DNA of 64,000 bases. It comes from Danxiaibacter sp048498555. GTDB lineage: Bacteria > Bacteroidota > Bacteroidia > Chitinophagales > Chitinophagaceae. The notes beneath the pieces were generated by a model. The model was not told the origin of the DNA and ran no database searches. It was given only the letters and a program-made list of their open reading frames with translations. Where the stretch lies: the NCBI GenBank assembly GCA_048498555.1, contig JBEHXT010000012.1:124001-188000 (forward strand). Reading direction: 5' to 3'. This document shows positions 9,724 through 20,020 of this stretch, one piece after another. Position 1 is the stretch's first letter. Every line of letters begins with the position of its first letter. A program made the translations under genes and the position numbers.

Positions 9724-12147
9724 TTACTCTGTCCTCAAACTCTTCACAGGATTCGCCAATGCCGCTTTTACCGACTGAAAACTGATGGTAAAAAAAGCAA
9801 TACAGACAGCCGACAACCCGGCGACACCAAACATCCACCAACTTATACTCGTGCGATAAGCAAAGCCCTGCAACCATTTATGCATAATAAGCCATGCCAC
9901 GGGCGATGCAATGATAACACCGACAACAACCAACGCGATAAATTCCTTTGACAAGAGCAACGAGATCTGTCCCGCAGAAGCTCCAAGCACTTTCCTTATA
10001 CCAACTTCCTTTCTTTTTTGTTCAGCGGCAAATATTGAAAGGCCAAATAATCCAAGGCATGCAATCAAAATTGCAATAATGGTAAAGTATGTTACGAGAC
10101 TTGATGTTAGCTGTTCTTTTTCATAATTGTGCTGAAAGTCCTTATCTACAAAAGAATATCGAAATGGCACTGTAGGATTAAGCCTGGCCCACACACGCTC
10201 AATTTTATTGATTGCACGGGCATAATCTTTTGTGTTGAGATTGGCGACAAGGTAACCAAACCTGCTACCGAACATAGTTGTTGTAAAACCATAGGGTTCA
10301 ATGTGATTGTGCAGGCTTTCGAAATTGAAATCTTTAACAACGCCGACTATCTGTAAGGCACCATGAAATTTTCCTACATCGTAATTTGCTTTCCTGCCAA
10401 TAGCGTTTTCTACTGTGTAACCAAGCTGTTTCACCGCCGTTTCATTCAAAATAACGCTCAAAGAATCCGCCTTGAAATCTTTTGAAAACGACCTGCCGCT
10501 TAGTAACTGGAAGCCCATCGTTTCGATATAATTTTCATCTATTGAAGCGGTGTGCACGTCAACATTGTCGTTTTTTGCTTTTCCTTCCGCAAAGAACAAC
10601 ATGTCATTTAAATTGGTGATTCCCGGATATGCGGATCCGCAGGTCACGGCTTTTACCTCGGGCTGTTGCAACAGTTCATTTTTTAAAGAGGTATAATGGC
10701 TTTCACTATTCAGATAACCATCCTGTAACGGCAGCACTAATTTTTGTTCGGTGTTAAATCCGAGTTGCTGATGGTTGAGGTAATTTAATTGCTTCCAGAT
10801 AACAACGGCTGCAATCACCAGGCAAACTGAAATAGCAAACTGAAAAATCACCAGCCCTTTACGCAAAACCGTTGCCGAAAAGCTGTTGATGATCTTTCCC
10901 TTTAGAATTTGAACCGGCTTAAAAGACGACAGATAAAAGGCGGGATAAATACCCGCAAACAAGCCTGTAGCCAGTGTAATGATGGCAATCCAAATGATCA
11001 GATGCGGTTCATCAGTCAACCGGATATCTTTATGTGTCAGCGTGTTGAAATAAGGCAATAAAATGCTTGTAAAGACTATTGCAATCACCAAAGCTGCAAT
11101 ACACATAATAAATGACTCGCCCAATAACTGCCAGATCAGTAACCTTCTGCCAGCTCCTATTACTTTTTTTACAGCTACCTCCCTAGCGCGTTTTTCAGAA
11201 CGGGCGGTTGAAAGATTCATGAAATTAATACAGGCAATAACCAATATGAATGCAGCTATTGATCCGAGTATATATAGATAGGTGATGGCACCGTTGGGCG
11301 TAATCTCATTGCCGATTGCTGAATGCAAATAAATATCCCTTACAGGCTGCAAAAAAAGTGTATTCCTGAAACCAAATGCCTTCATTTCTTCTCCTGCTTC
11401 TTTATCAAAAAAAACATTCAGTTTAGCCTCGAATTGTTTTGCGTTGACCTGCGGCTTCAATTTTATATAGGTATAAAATACGTTGTTGCCCACCAGGTTT
11501 GTTTGCTGCGTTACCCAGTTCCACATATCCTGGTTGCGCATGGAAAGAAAATAATTTGCAGGAATGTGCGACTTATAAGTTGAATTATCAAAAACAGCTT
11601 TTACGGTGTAATTGAATTCGCCAAATGGCGTGTTAACAGATAGTGGCTTGTTGACAGGGTTTTCCTTCCCAAAAAAGCGTTCTGACATCTCTCTGGAAAT
11701 AACCATTGTATTAGGTTCATTCAGTGCCGCAATACCACTTCCGTAAACAAAGTTGTATGTAAAAAGCTGAAAGAAAGTAGAATCGACATAGTAGCCGTTG
11801 GCCTCAAAAAATTGTTTCTGTTCGCTTGTATTCTTGTTGCGGATAAGCATTTTAGCGATATCGGGGAAAGTCATCAACCTGGCAGATTGCTCAACTTCCG
11901 GCAAATTTGTCTTTACTGTAAAAGCAAGCGGTGCCGCCGCAGCCGCCCAGGTTTCTACTTTATTACTTACCGAGGCAATGCGAAATAACCTGTCACCATC
12001 TTTGTGGTGTTGGTCATAACTACTTTCATCCAGTATGTACATAACAATGAGCAGACAGGATGTTAAGCCTATTGCAAGTCCAAAAATATTAATGAACGAA
12101 AAGGCTTTATTGCGTATCAGGCGTCTCCAAATGGTTTTGAAATACAT
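9724..12147 (-). CDS. FtsX/MacB-type orphan ABC permease with divergent first coupling motif
   Basis: An 807-residue member with a shorter N terminus (MYFKTIWRRLIRNKAFSF), about four residues shorter than the usual MFKNY form. TM1 is at ~17-38. The periplasmic motif ERFFGKENPVNK (156-167) has Asn where the paralogues have Gly, and the D-I-H-type signature reads LQPVRDIYLHS (266-276). Its first coupling motif is RAREVAVKKVIGA (320-332): the invariant Gly of E-V-G is Ala and the first basic residue is Lys. The second motif is KRKEVGIRKVLGAS (~711-724). It ends ALANPVKSLRTE. The ATG at 12147 is the only sensible start. The 108-bp upstream gap carries an AGCTNTC heptamer run. The altered coupling helix may mean a weaker or different ATPase contact; this is inference. 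Confidence 0.94.
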   Translation of the reverse strand: MYFKTIWRRLIRNKAFSFINIFGLAIGLTSCLLIVMYILDESSYDQHHKDGDRLFRIASVSNKVETWAAAAAPLAFTVKTNLPEVEQSARLMTFPDIAKMLIRNKNTSEQKQFFEANGYYVDSTFFQLFTYNFVYGSGIAALNEPNTMVISREMSERFFGKENPVNKPLSVNTPFGEFNYTVKAVFDNSTYKSHIPANYFLSMRNQDMWNWVTQQTNLVGNNVFYTYIKLKPQVNAKQFEAKLNVFFDKEAGEEMKAFGFRNTLFLQPVRDIYLHSAIGNEITPNGAITYLYILGSIAAFILVIACINFMNLSTARSEKRAREVAVKKVIGAGRRLLIWQLLGESFIMCIAALVIAIVFTSILLPYFNTLTHKDIRLTDEPHLIIWIAIITLATGLFAGIYPAFYLSSFKPVQILKGKIINSFSATVLRKGLVIFQFAISVCLVIAAVVIWKQLNYLNHQQLGFNTEQKLVLPLQDGYLNSESHYTSLKNELLQQPEVKAVTCGSAYPGITNLNDMLFFAEGKAKNDNVDVHTASIDENYIETMGFQLLSGRSFSKDFKADSLSVILNETAVKQLGYTVENAIGRKANYDVGKFHGALQIVGVVKDFNFESLHNHIEPYGFTTTMFGSRFGYLVANLNTKDYARAINKIERVWARLNPTVPFRYSFVDKDFQHNYEKEQLTSSLVTYFTIIAILIACLGLFGLSIFAAEQKRKEVGIRKVLGASAGQISLLLSKEFIALVVVGVIIASPVAWLIMHKWLQGFAYRTSISWWMFGVAGLSAVCIAFFTISFQSVKAALANPVKSLRTE

Positions 12148-12158
12148 AGATAAGCTTT

Positions 12159-12183
12159 GAGCTGTCAGCTATCAGCTTTCAGG
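12159..12183. repeat. Heptamer repeat, AGCTNTC family
   Basis: The units are AGCTGTC, AGCTATC and AGCTTTC in direct succession, just upstream of the permease start at 12147. The run is nearly identical to the one at 9637-9661. Confidence 0.75.
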
Positions 12184-12255
12184 TTATGTTTAGTTCAACA
12201 ATAATTGTCCAAAATATAATGTCATCTCTCCGTGATCACATTTTCCAATTATCCC

Positions 12256-14619
12256 TTACTCTGTTCGCAAGCTCTTAACCGGATTAGCAACCGCAGCCTT
12301 AATTGCCTGGAAACAAACTGTAAGCAAGGCAATCAAAACAGAAAGCAAACCTGCGCCAACAAAAATCCATACACTAATATCAATCCGATAATTGTACTCC
12401 TGCAACCAGCTGCGCATCAACCACCATGCAATAGGGAAAGCGACGAGGCAAGCAACACCAACCAGTTGCAAGAACTCTTTGGAAAGCAATGTGGCCACTC
12501 CCTGAACGCTTGCACCCAACACTTTTCTTATACCTATTTCTTTTCTCCGTTGTTCAGCCGTATAGGCAGCCAACCCAAATAAACCAAGGCATGAAATAAC
12601 AATCGCCAATACTGCAAACAGCCCAGCCAGTGTCCCAATCAGGCTTTCTGACTGAAACATATTGCTAAACGTGTCATCAACAAATTTGTACTCCACAGGA
12701 TAGCCGGGGTTATCTTTTTTGATCACGTCTTCCACTTTTGCCAATGCAGCTTTCAAATCTGTGTTGGCTTTGAGGCGAACCGTAAGTTCATTAACATATT
12801 CGGTCTTATCTGAAAACAGAATCAACGGCGCGGGCGAAGAATACATATCGTTATACAGAAAATCATTGACTACTCCTACAACCGTATAGCGGCTGCCGTC
12901 GCCTCTTGAAAGTACTGACCCAACAATATTTTTCTTGTTGATCATTTTAGCAAGAGATTCATTGATAATGATGTTATTGCTATCTGATTTTACATTGGCA
13001 TAAAAGTCGCGCCCTTCTTTCAATTTCATATCCATTGTTGAAATATACTCTGGGCTGGCAGCTTCAATAGTAATCAGTATTTCTTTACTCGGGTCTTTTC
13101 CCTCCCAGCTGAAGTCCCCGGTATTACTTCCTAATTGTAAAACGAGATTATTGCTTAGGCAGGCATTTTCAATAAGCCCTGTTTGTTGAAGGTCATTTTT
13201 AATAACGTCGAAATTCTGCTTCATATTACCGGTGAGGTTCATATAAACCAGGTCGCTTTTGTTATAGCCAATGTTCCTGTTCTTAACATGTTGAATCTGC
13301 TGATAGATAATGAGTGTGCATACAATAAAGATGACAGATATTGCAAACTGAACGATCACCAACCCTTTTCTTATGAAACCTGCGCTGTTGCCCAGTTTCA
13401 GGTTTAACCCTTTTAGTACCGTAACCGGATGGAAAGATGAGAGATAAAACGCAGGGTAACTTCCTGCAATCAATCCGCAGAGCATTGTAATAACCAACAA
13501 CGCAGCAATATGCAAGGGATTGAAAAGCTCTATTGTAAGTTGTTTATCCACGAGGTTATTGAATGCTGGCAGCGCCGCGTAGATGATTATAATGGCAAGA
13601 AGCACTGAAATAAAACTCATGATAAGCGACTCGCCGATAAATTGCAGGATCAGATTGGTTCTGGCAGCACCGAGCGCTTTTCTAACACCAACTTCTCTTG
13701 CGCGTTTTTCAGATCTCGCAGTTGAAAGATTCATAAAGTTGATGCAGGCGATCAGCAAAATAATCCATGCGATAAGACTGAACAGTTTTACATATTTTAC
13801 TCTTCCCGCCACTTCCTTTCCATCTTCATAGCTATCGTACAGGCGCCATCTGCTCATGGGATAAATAGACATTCTTGCATTCAGATCTTTGCCTTTTGTC
13901 TGTATGTAGCCATAAAGCTTTTTGTTTATTGCATCTACATTGGCATTGGGTTCAGTTTCCACGTAAGTGACAATACCATTGCTTCCCCAATTCTTTAACC
14001 ACGATGTTTTATTCAATACAATTTGAAAAGGCGACAGCCAGTCAAACTTAAAAGAAACGTTCTTGGGAAGATCTTTAATTACGCCTGTAACCACATACTC
14101 CTGATCGTTGTTTACTTTAAGTGTTTTACCAACAACATCTGTTGAGTTAAAATATTTATTCGCCAGTGTTTCTGAAAGAACAATAGAATACAGCTGATCA
14201 AAAACACGGGCAGGGTTCCCTTTTATAAAATCAAGATTAAACATGGAGAAAAAAGAAGAATCTACATAAGCACCATGCTCGTAAGTATTTTTATCATTGA
14301 GCGAAAAAAGCACACGATCACCCCAACTTGTACGAGCCGCATTCTTTATACCTGGAATTTCACTTTTTATGCCTTCAGCTAAAGGCCCGGGCGTAGCATC
14401 GAATGTAAAGGTTTTGCCATCGTAAGTCTGGCGGTCCTTAACCTTGTAGAGGTTATTTCTTTTGCCGAAATAGTGATTGTATGTAACTTCATCTTCCACC
14501 CAAAGGAAGATAAATGCGGCGCAGGCAATGCCGATTGCAAGGCCTACAATATTAATGAAACTGAAAGTTTTGTTCTTTAGTAAAGCTCTCCACGTAGTCT
14601 TTAGATAGTTCCGGAACAT
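12256..14619 (-). CDS. FtsX/MacB-type orphan ABC permease (W-x-L subgroup)
   Basis: A 787-residue member starting MFRNYLKTTWRALLKNK. TM1 is at ~22-42 and is followed by WVEDEVTY. NKYFNSTDVVGK (154-165) lacks the Gly after Phe that most copies have. The segment before TM2 reads YPMSRWRLYDSYEDG (253-267), the W-x-L signature, not D-I-H. The first coupling motif is EKRAREVGVRKALGA (304-318) and the second RRKEIGIRKVLGAS (~691-704). It ends AVANPVKSLRTE. The closest relative in the window is the gene at 27906: both share FLWVEDEV, TPGPL/TPGLL, W-L-SPF and the W-x-L block at the same positions, although 14 kb and several D-I-H genes lie between them. The upstream gap to the next permease is 324 bp. 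Confidence 0.95.
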   Translation of the reverse strand: MFRNYLKTTWRALLKNKTFSFINIVGLAIGIACAAFIFLWVEDEVTYNHYFGKRNNLYKVKDRQTYDGKTFTFDATPGPLAEGIKSEIPGIKNAARTSWGDRVLFSLNDKNTYEHGAYVDSSFFSMFNLDFIKGNPARVFDQLYSIVLSETLANKYFNSTDVVGKTLKVNNDQEYVVTGVIKDLPKNVSFKFDWLSPFQIVLNKTSWLKNWGSNGIVTYVETEPNANVDAINKKLYGYIQTKGKDLNARMSIYPMSRWRLYDSYEDGKEVAGRVKYVKLFSLIAWIILLIACINFMNLSTARSEKRAREVGVRKALGAARTNLILQFIGESLIMSFISVLLAIIIIYAALPAFNNLVDKQLTIELFNPLHIAALLVITMLCGLIAGSYPAFYLSSFHPVTVLKGLNLKLGNSAGFIRKGLVIVQFAISVIFIVCTLIIYQQIQHVKNRNIGYNKSDLVYMNLTGNMKQNFDVIKNDLQQTGLIENACLSNNLVLQLGSNTGDFSWEGKDPSKEILITIEAASPEYISTMDMKLKEGRDFYANVKSDSNNIIINESLAKMINKKNIVGSVLSRGDGSRYTVVGVVNDFLYNDMYSSPAPLILFSDKTEYVNELTVRLKANTDLKAALAKVEDVIKKDNPGYPVEYKFVDDTFSNMFQSESLIGTLAGLFAVLAIVISCLGLFGLAAYTAEQRRKEIGIRKVLGASVQGVATLLSKEFLQLVGVACLVAFPIAWWLMRSWLQEYNYRIDISVWIFVGAGLLSVLIALLTVCFQAIKAAVANPVKSLRTE

Positions 14620-14943
14620 GTTGCAAATTTTAAGTGACTAGCGCTCATTCTTTTACACCACTTTTCACTCCGCACAATTCGCCAGAGAATTTGTTCAACA
14701 CGTATGCCAATGTTAAAATCCCTGATTATAAAGGGTTTCGCAGACTATTTCCTACCCCAGGTGTCCGAAAACGAACACTTCGTGTGCGGAAGCGAGCAAA
14801 GCTGAGAGCTATCAGCAGTCAGCTATTAGCTTTCAGCCATGTCACGGCTCAATCAAAATTACTGGTCATAAAGAATATTGTTAAACCAAACAGTTCCTTA
14901 TTTTCCAGCATTCGCGCATTTACCTATTTACGCATTCGCTCAT
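14620..14943. other. 324-bp gene-free spacer in the permease array
   Basis: It holds an AGCTNTC heptamer run (14804-14838), an inverted-repeat region around 14763-14790 (TCCGAAAACGAACACTTCG followed by TGTGCGGA), and CATTCGC/CATTTAC octamer-like words at about 14909-14943 next to the stop of the upstream permease. I see no gene and no clear terminator with a T-run. Confidence 0.65.
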
Positions 14944-17343
14944 TTATTCTGTCCTCAAACTCTTGACAGGATTAGCAGTAGCTGCTCTTATTGCCTGAAA
15001 ACTTAAGGTAAGCAATGCAACAAGCAACGTTCCCAGGCCAGCAATGGCGAAGATCCACCAACCAACATTGATTCTATAGGCAAATGCCTGCAACCATTTG
15101 TCGGTAAAGTAGTAACCGACGGGAACAGCAATTAAAAATGCGATGGAGATCAGAACAACAAATTCGCGCGAAATTAGAATGAGGATTTTTGAAACCGCTG
15201 CGCCAAGCACTTTACGAATACCAATTTCTTTGGTTCGTTGCTCTATGGATAAAATAACTAGTCCCAACAGACCAATACAAGAAATAAAAATGAATAACCC
15301 GGAAGCAATGCTGATGATCTGCTTCCATTTGGTTTCCATTTCATAATTCTTAGCGTTCAGGTCATCCATAAACTGATAAGTGTAGGGATAATAAGGCACT
15401 AACCTGCTGAATGTATTTTGAAGCAAAGCAAGCGTTTTGGGCACATCCTTCGAACCTATCTTCACCCAAATTTCTCCATAGTTAAAAGTGGTATCCATTG
15501 AAAAAAATGCAGGAGAAATTTTTTCCTTAAGAGACAGGAAATGGTAATCTTTCACTACACCAACTATTGTCATCGGGCTGTTCTTATCATCATGATTAAA
15601 TACAATCTTACCTACAGCTTCACTAGCTTTCCAACCTGCTTCTTTTGCAAAAGACTCATTAATGATAACGGAGGAACTTATATCTGAAGGATAGTCCGCA
15701 GAGAAATTTCGTCCTGCAACAAAAGGTATTTTGAACGCAGGAAAATACTGATCATCAACCCGGTTGTCCTCAATAGTTAGCTTTTTGCCATTTGCCTTCA
15801 TACCAGAAATGCTCCGCCCTCCATTTTTTGCAGCCACTGCTATTATGTTGCGGTTGTTTAACAACTCATTCCTGAAAAGATCCGGCAAATTGTTACTTGA
15901 ATTATTTACCGGGATATTCAAACGAACCATTCCTTTACTATCAAATCCAAGGTCTTTGTGCAACAGGAAATCTAACTGGCTATTGACGGTTAATGTGCCG
16001 ATGATAAGAAAAATGGCGAGCGTAAACTGTAATACGATCAATCCTTTTGTAAGATAATTCCGATTTGTTAGCTTCTGCCTGCTATACAAGGCTTTTACAG
16101 GCCGAAACGCTGATAACACTAATGATGGATAGAAACCCGAAACAAAAGCCGTAACCATTAAGAGAACAAAATATCCAACATACAAGTACCCATCTGAAAG
16201 ATAGGCAAGGTTCAATTTCTTGTTGGCAAGTTGATTGAAAAATGGCAACAGTATTACCGTTAGTGCAATTGCCAGGATAAATGCAACAAGTGCAACAACG
16301 AATGACTCAACAAGAAACTGTTTTATCAATTGTCCCCTGGTACTTCCAACTACTTTCCGGATACCAATCTCTTTACTTCTTTTGAGCGATTGTGCCACGG
16401 CCAGGTTTATGAAGTTGATGCAGGCAATAATCAGGATAAAAATAGCGATACAGGTAAGCACATATGAATAGACAGGATTGCTACCGTCTGACATACCGTT
16501 CTCGGGGCCAGCTTTTCTACTAAGGTGAATATCCGTAAGTGGTTGCAGGTCCAGCTTAATATTAATTGTCAGATCTTGTTTTTGCTTCAGTTCAAGCAGT
16601 TGATCTTTCGAGTTTTTATCAAACACTGCCTGCATTTTACTGACAATTGTTTTAATGCTCTGCTGCGGAGAAACCAACACGAAACCATTGATACTACCGC
16701 CAACCCATTCAACATTGTTATTGTATTTTTCATACCACTTATACGGCAGCAACATACCCGCCTTAAGCGATGAATTCTCCGGCGAATTTTCGGCAACTGC
16801 AGTTACTGTGAAATTTTCAAACTCATTATCTATTTTAAGTTGCATGGTTTTACCAATGACATCAGTTATGCCAAAATATTTCTTTGCCATATCCTTCGAC
16901 AACACAACAGAATGTGGATCTTTCAATGCCGTTGTTGTACTGCCTCTTAATAAAGGAAAAGTAAATACCGACAGAAAATTTTCGTCGACGCACAATGGCT
17001 TTTCCGTTACTACTTCACTGCCCTTCTTAACTGTAACATTGGCTCCATTAACCCTTATGTATTGTTGAATTCCCGGAATCTCTTTCGCAAAGGTTTCGCC
17101 CATGATACTATTTGTCGTAGCAATAACCTGCGTCGGTTCTTTTCCAATCTGAAAGGCTTGAATGATGCGGAATATCTGCGATTTATTTTCATGAAACTGA
17201 TCGTAGCTTAGCTCATCTTTCGTGTACAACAATATAAGCATGCACACAGTAAGGCCAATACTCAAACCAAGAATTTTTATTATGGAGAAAACTCTATTCC
17301 TCCACAAATTTCTCCAGGCAATCTTAAAATAATTCTCAAACAT
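14944..17343 (-). CDS. FtsX/MacB-type orphan ABC permease
   Basis: A 799-residue member starting MFENYFKIAWRNLWRNR. TM1 is at ~22-41, KKYFGITDVIGK at 154-165, the signature LQPLTDIHLSRKAGP at 266-280, TM2 at ~291-312, and the first coupling motif KRSKEIGIRKVVGS at 321-334. The second is RTKEIGIRKVLGAA (~703-716), with a final Ala in place of Ser. It ends ATANPVKSLRTE. Its ATG lies 134 bp from the stop of the gene at 17478, across a spacer with two AGCTNTC heptamer runs (17356-17383, 17406-17424). D-I-H subgroup; no substrate can be predicted from sequence. Confidence 0.95.
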   Translation of the reverse strand: MFENYFKIAWRNLWRNRVFSIIKILGLSIGLTVCMLILLYTKDELSYDQFHENKSQIFRIIQAFQIGKEPTQVIATTNSIMGETFAKEIPGIQQYIRVNGANVTVKKGSEVVTEKPLCVDENFLSVFTFPLLRGSTTTALKDPHSVVLSKDMAKKYFGITDVIGKTMQLKIDNEFENFTVTAVAENSPENSSLKAGMLLPYKWYEKYNNNVEWVGGSINGFVLVSPQQSIKTIVSKMQAVFDKNSKDQLLELKQKQDLTINIKLDLQPLTDIHLSRKAGPENGMSDGSNPVYSYVLTCIAIFILIIACINFINLAVAQSLKRSKEIGIRKVVGSTRGQLIKQFLVESFVVALVAFILAIALTVILLPFFNQLANKKLNLAYLSDGYLYVGYFVLLMVTAFVSGFYPSLVLSAFRPVKALYSRQKLTNRNYLTKGLIVLQFTLAIFLIIGTLTVNSQLDFLLHKDLGFDSKGMVRLNIPVNNSSNNLPDLFRNELLNNRNIIAVAAKNGGRSISGMKANGKKLTIEDNRVDDQYFPAFKIPFVAGRNFSADYPSDISSSVIINESFAKEAGWKASEAVGKIVFNHDDKNSPMTIVGVVKDYHFLSLKEKISPAFFSMDTTFNYGEIWVKIGSKDVPKTLALLQNTFSRLVPYYPYTYQFMDDLNAKNYEMETKWKQIISIASGLFIFISCIGLLGLVILSIEQRTKEIGIRKVLGAAVSKILILISREFVVLISIAFLIAVPVGYYFTDKWLQAFAYRINVGWWIFAIAGLGTLLVALLTLSFQAIRAATANPVKSLRTE

Positions 17344-17355
17344 GGGGTTAGTTTT

Positions 17356-17424
17356 TAGCTGTCAGCTATCAGCCTTCAGCTGGCAAAAAAACATGGCTTT
17401 TAAATGTCGGCTATTAGCTTTCAA
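17356..17424. repeat. Two heptamer runs, AGCTNTC family
   Basis: A run of AGCTGTC, AGCTATC and AGCCTTC at 17356-17383 is followed by a shorter degenerate run at 17406-17424. TCAATT-type words follow at ~17448-17475, up to the stop of the next permease. Confidence 0.7.
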
Positions 17425-17477
17425 CTCTTAGAACATGACATTCATTTTCAATTCTCAAATATCAATTATCAATTACC

Positions 17478-19856
17478 TTACTCGCTTCTCAACGCCATTA
17501 CCGGATTTGCAACTGCGGCTTTAATCGCCTGATAGGCAATCGTACAAGCAGCAATAACAACAGAAGATAATATAGCGACCACAAATATTTCCGTACCAAT
17601 ATTTATATGGTAGGCGAACCCTTGCAGCCAGTTGCTCATAACGTAATAAGCTATCGGCGCAGCGATAAGAAATGCTATTGCAATTAGCCAGATAAACTCT
17701 TTTGAAAAGAGAAAAACGATGTCAGTCAACGATGCACCCAACACTTTTCTCACCCCAACTTCTTTTGTACGTTGCGCCGCAGCAAAAGCCACAAGACCAT
17801 ATAATCCAAGGCATCCAATCAGAATGGCTATTCCGGCAAACATTTTGAAAGCTGTATATTCCTTTTCCTCCTGTCTGTACCATGCCGCAATATGATCATC
17901 TAAAAATTCGTATTTGAATACCTTCTCCGGAAACAAGGCCGACCAATCCTTATTTATTTTAGCAATAGTCTTGCTCATGTCTGAAGGCTGTAGCTTAATG
18001 CTCGCATTGCGAAAAGCATCTTGACGATATAATAAGACACAAGGACGGATTTTTTTGTGCTTCGATTCACTCTGAAAATCCTGCATAACGCCCCGAATAC
18101 TACAATAGTATCCACTAACGATAACCGGTTTACCAATTGCTTTCAGAGGGTCCTGAATGCCCAGTTTGTGAATCATTGTTTCATTAACAACAACATCATA
18201 GATGGTATCTTTCTGCGTAGCGGCCGTGCGGATTATCTTCTCACCCGAAAGCATTTTTAACTGAAACATGTCCGTATATGTCTCATCCACAAATTTCATT
18301 TCGGTAACGTCGTCTTTCTGCATACCAATTTCCGGAGATTTGAAAGAAGTGAAAATATTGCCATAGGCTGGCGCGCCGGATGAAAAGCTCACAGATTTAA
18401 CGCCCGGATTACTCAACAACTCCTGCTTCAACGCAGCTGTTTTTTCTGTATTAGGTATCCCTAAAGAAATTACAGCTTCCTTATTAAACCCAAGATCACG
18501 ATTCTGAAAGAAATCCATTTGATACGCCACAACAAGAGTTCCGACAATCATCACCTGGGAAATAGCAAACTGCATTACCACGAGGCTTTTACGCAGCGTT
18601 AATTTATCGGAAGAAATATCTGCCTTATTTTTTAAAGACAGCGCGGGCTTAAATGCAGATTGCACAAAAGCAGGATAACAACCTGCCAATACTATAATGG
18701 CAATCGTACCAACGAGGATGAGCCCAACGGTTTGTATTGTTACAAGCTGGCTGAAATAAATTTTAATATCCAGCCACTTTGATAACTGTGGTAAAAAGAG
18801 CCAGGTTACCAGCAAGGCAAGCAGCAAGGCAGCAAACACCATAATGGTTGTTTCACCCAGGAATTGAAATATCAGCTGACTTCGCCTTACGCCCAATACC
18901 TTTCGCACACCTACTTCTTTTGCACGACGAATAGCCTGTGCTGTAGCCAGGTTGATGAAATTAATACAGGCAACAATAATAATGAGTACCGCAACAGCTA
19001 TTAATGCATAATAAGTTTCGCGGGAAGTAGTATAACTAATTGTATTGTTCAGGTAACGCTGATCAAAATGAATGTCTGTCAACGGCTGCAGTGGCAACCT
19101 CGCTTCATCAGCCAGTTCTTTTCCCCAGTTCTTTTCAACAAAACCATGTATTCTATTTTGTACATTTTTTACGGGATAATTCTCTGGCAATACTATGTAT
19201 GTAAACGCGCCGTTGTTTATCCAATAAAAGGCCGACATAGCTCCTTTATCTTCAAGATCTTTTCTAACTGTTTCAAAAGACATCAGAAAGTTAAATGGCA
19301 AATGCGTGTTACCAGGCAAATCCTTAATTACACCTGTAACTTTCAAATCAAATTTATCATCAACACGAATCACCTGCCCCATCGGTTCCTTATCGCCAAA
19401 ATACTTGTGCGCCATAGTTTCCGTTAACACAATCGTGTTGGGCTCATTTAATGCTGTTTTAGCGTTTCCTTCCAACCATTCATAATCAAAAACTGAAGTA
19501 AAATACTGATCAGCCAACGCCAGATTTTTCTCCTCATACTTTGTATCGCCGAGCGTCATCAACGCAGATTGATGAAACCAGACCTGCGTTACTGCCTTCA
19601 ACTCAGGAAAATCATTCCGCATTTTAGGCGCAATTGCCATAGATACGCTGGGGTTAAAATCAATAGCGTTTAATGTAACCCTGTATATACGATCAGCCTT
19701 TTTATGAAACTTGTCATAACTCAGTTCATACTGCACTACGAGAAAGATCACAATACTACAGGCTATACCCAATGTAAGGCCAAGAACATTAATCAAACTA
19801 TAAGCTTTTTGCCTGCTAAGGCTGCGCCACGCTGTCTTGAAATAATTTTTAAGCAT
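17478..19856 (-). CDS. FtsX/MacB-type orphan ABC permease with variant C terminus
   Basis: A 792-residue member starting MLKNYFKTAWRSLSRQK. TM1 is at ~22-42, HKYFGDKEPMGQ at 150-161, the signature LQPLTDIHFDQRY at 256-268, and the first coupling motif RRAKEVGVRKVLGV at 310-323 (Val after the final Gly, where others have Ala or Ser). The second is RTKEVGVRKVLGAS (696-709), again 97 residues from the end. The C terminus is NPVMALRSE, one of only three that depart from NPVKSLRTE. The upstream 164-bp gap contains an ACGTTAT/AAGTTNT heptamer array (19868-19924) immediately next to the start codon. Confidence 0.95.
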   Translation of the reverse strand: MLKNYFKTAWRSLSRQKAYSLINVLGLTLGIACSIVIFLVVQYELSYDKFHKKADRIYRVTLNAIDFNPSVSMAIAPKMRNDFPELKAVTQVWFHQSALMTLGDTKYEEKNLALADQYFTSVFDYEWLEGNAKTALNEPNTIVLTETMAHKYFGDKEPMGQVIRVDDKFDLKVTGVIKDLPGNTHLPFNFLMSFETVRKDLEDKGAMSAFYWINNGAFTYIVLPENYPVKNVQNRIHGFVEKNWGKELADEARLPLQPLTDIHFDQRYLNNTISYTTSRETYYALIAVAVLIIIVACINFINLATAQAIRRAKEVGVRKVLGVRRSQLIFQFLGETTIMVFAALLLALLVTWLFLPQLSKWLDIKIYFSQLVTIQTVGLILVGTIAIIVLAGCYPAFVQSAFKPALSLKNKADISSDKLTLRKSLVVMQFAISQVMIVGTLVVAYQMDFFQNRDLGFNKEAVISLGIPNTEKTAALKQELLSNPGVKSVSFSSGAPAYGNIFTSFKSPEIGMQKDDVTEMKFVDETYTDMFQLKMLSGEKIIRTAATQKDTIYDVVVNETMIHKLGIQDPLKAIGKPVIVSGYYCSIRGVMQDFQSESKHKKIRPCVLLYRQDAFRNASIKLQPSDMSKTIAKINKDWSALFPEKVFKYEFLDDHIAAWYRQEEKEYTAFKMFAGIAILIGCLGLYGLVAFAAAQRTKEVGVRKVLGASLTDIVFLFSKEFIWLIAIAFLIAAPIAYYVMSNWLQGFAYHINIGTEIFVVAILSSVVIAACTIAYQAIKAAVANPVMALRSE

Positions 19857-19867
19857 TCGTTTTCGAG

Positions 19868-19924
19868 TTATACGTTATAAGTTGTACGTTATAAGTTCTA
19901 TGTTTTAAGTTTTACGTTATACGT
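19868..19924. repeat. Heptamer repeat array, ACGTTAT/AAGTTNT family
   Basis: About eight successive 7-nt units alternate between ACGTTAT and AAGTTGT/AAGTTCT/AAGTTTT. The array starts 12 bp upstream of the permease ATG at 19856. Related runs lie upstream of the permease starts at 22444 and 27773 and upstream of the oxidoreductase start at 53137, so the word tends to sit just 5' of genes. Confidence 0.8.
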
Positions 19925-20020
19925 CTTCTGCATTTTGCTAATTCACACATTTTCATATCCGCACATTTGTTCATTCGTCTTTCATTTTCAATTGTCAATT
20001 TTCAATTCTCCATCGCATCA

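Noticed and set aside
14634..14966. 110-codon frame in the 324-bp array spacer
   Set aside because: It is built from heptamer words and runs antisense into the end of a permease gene.
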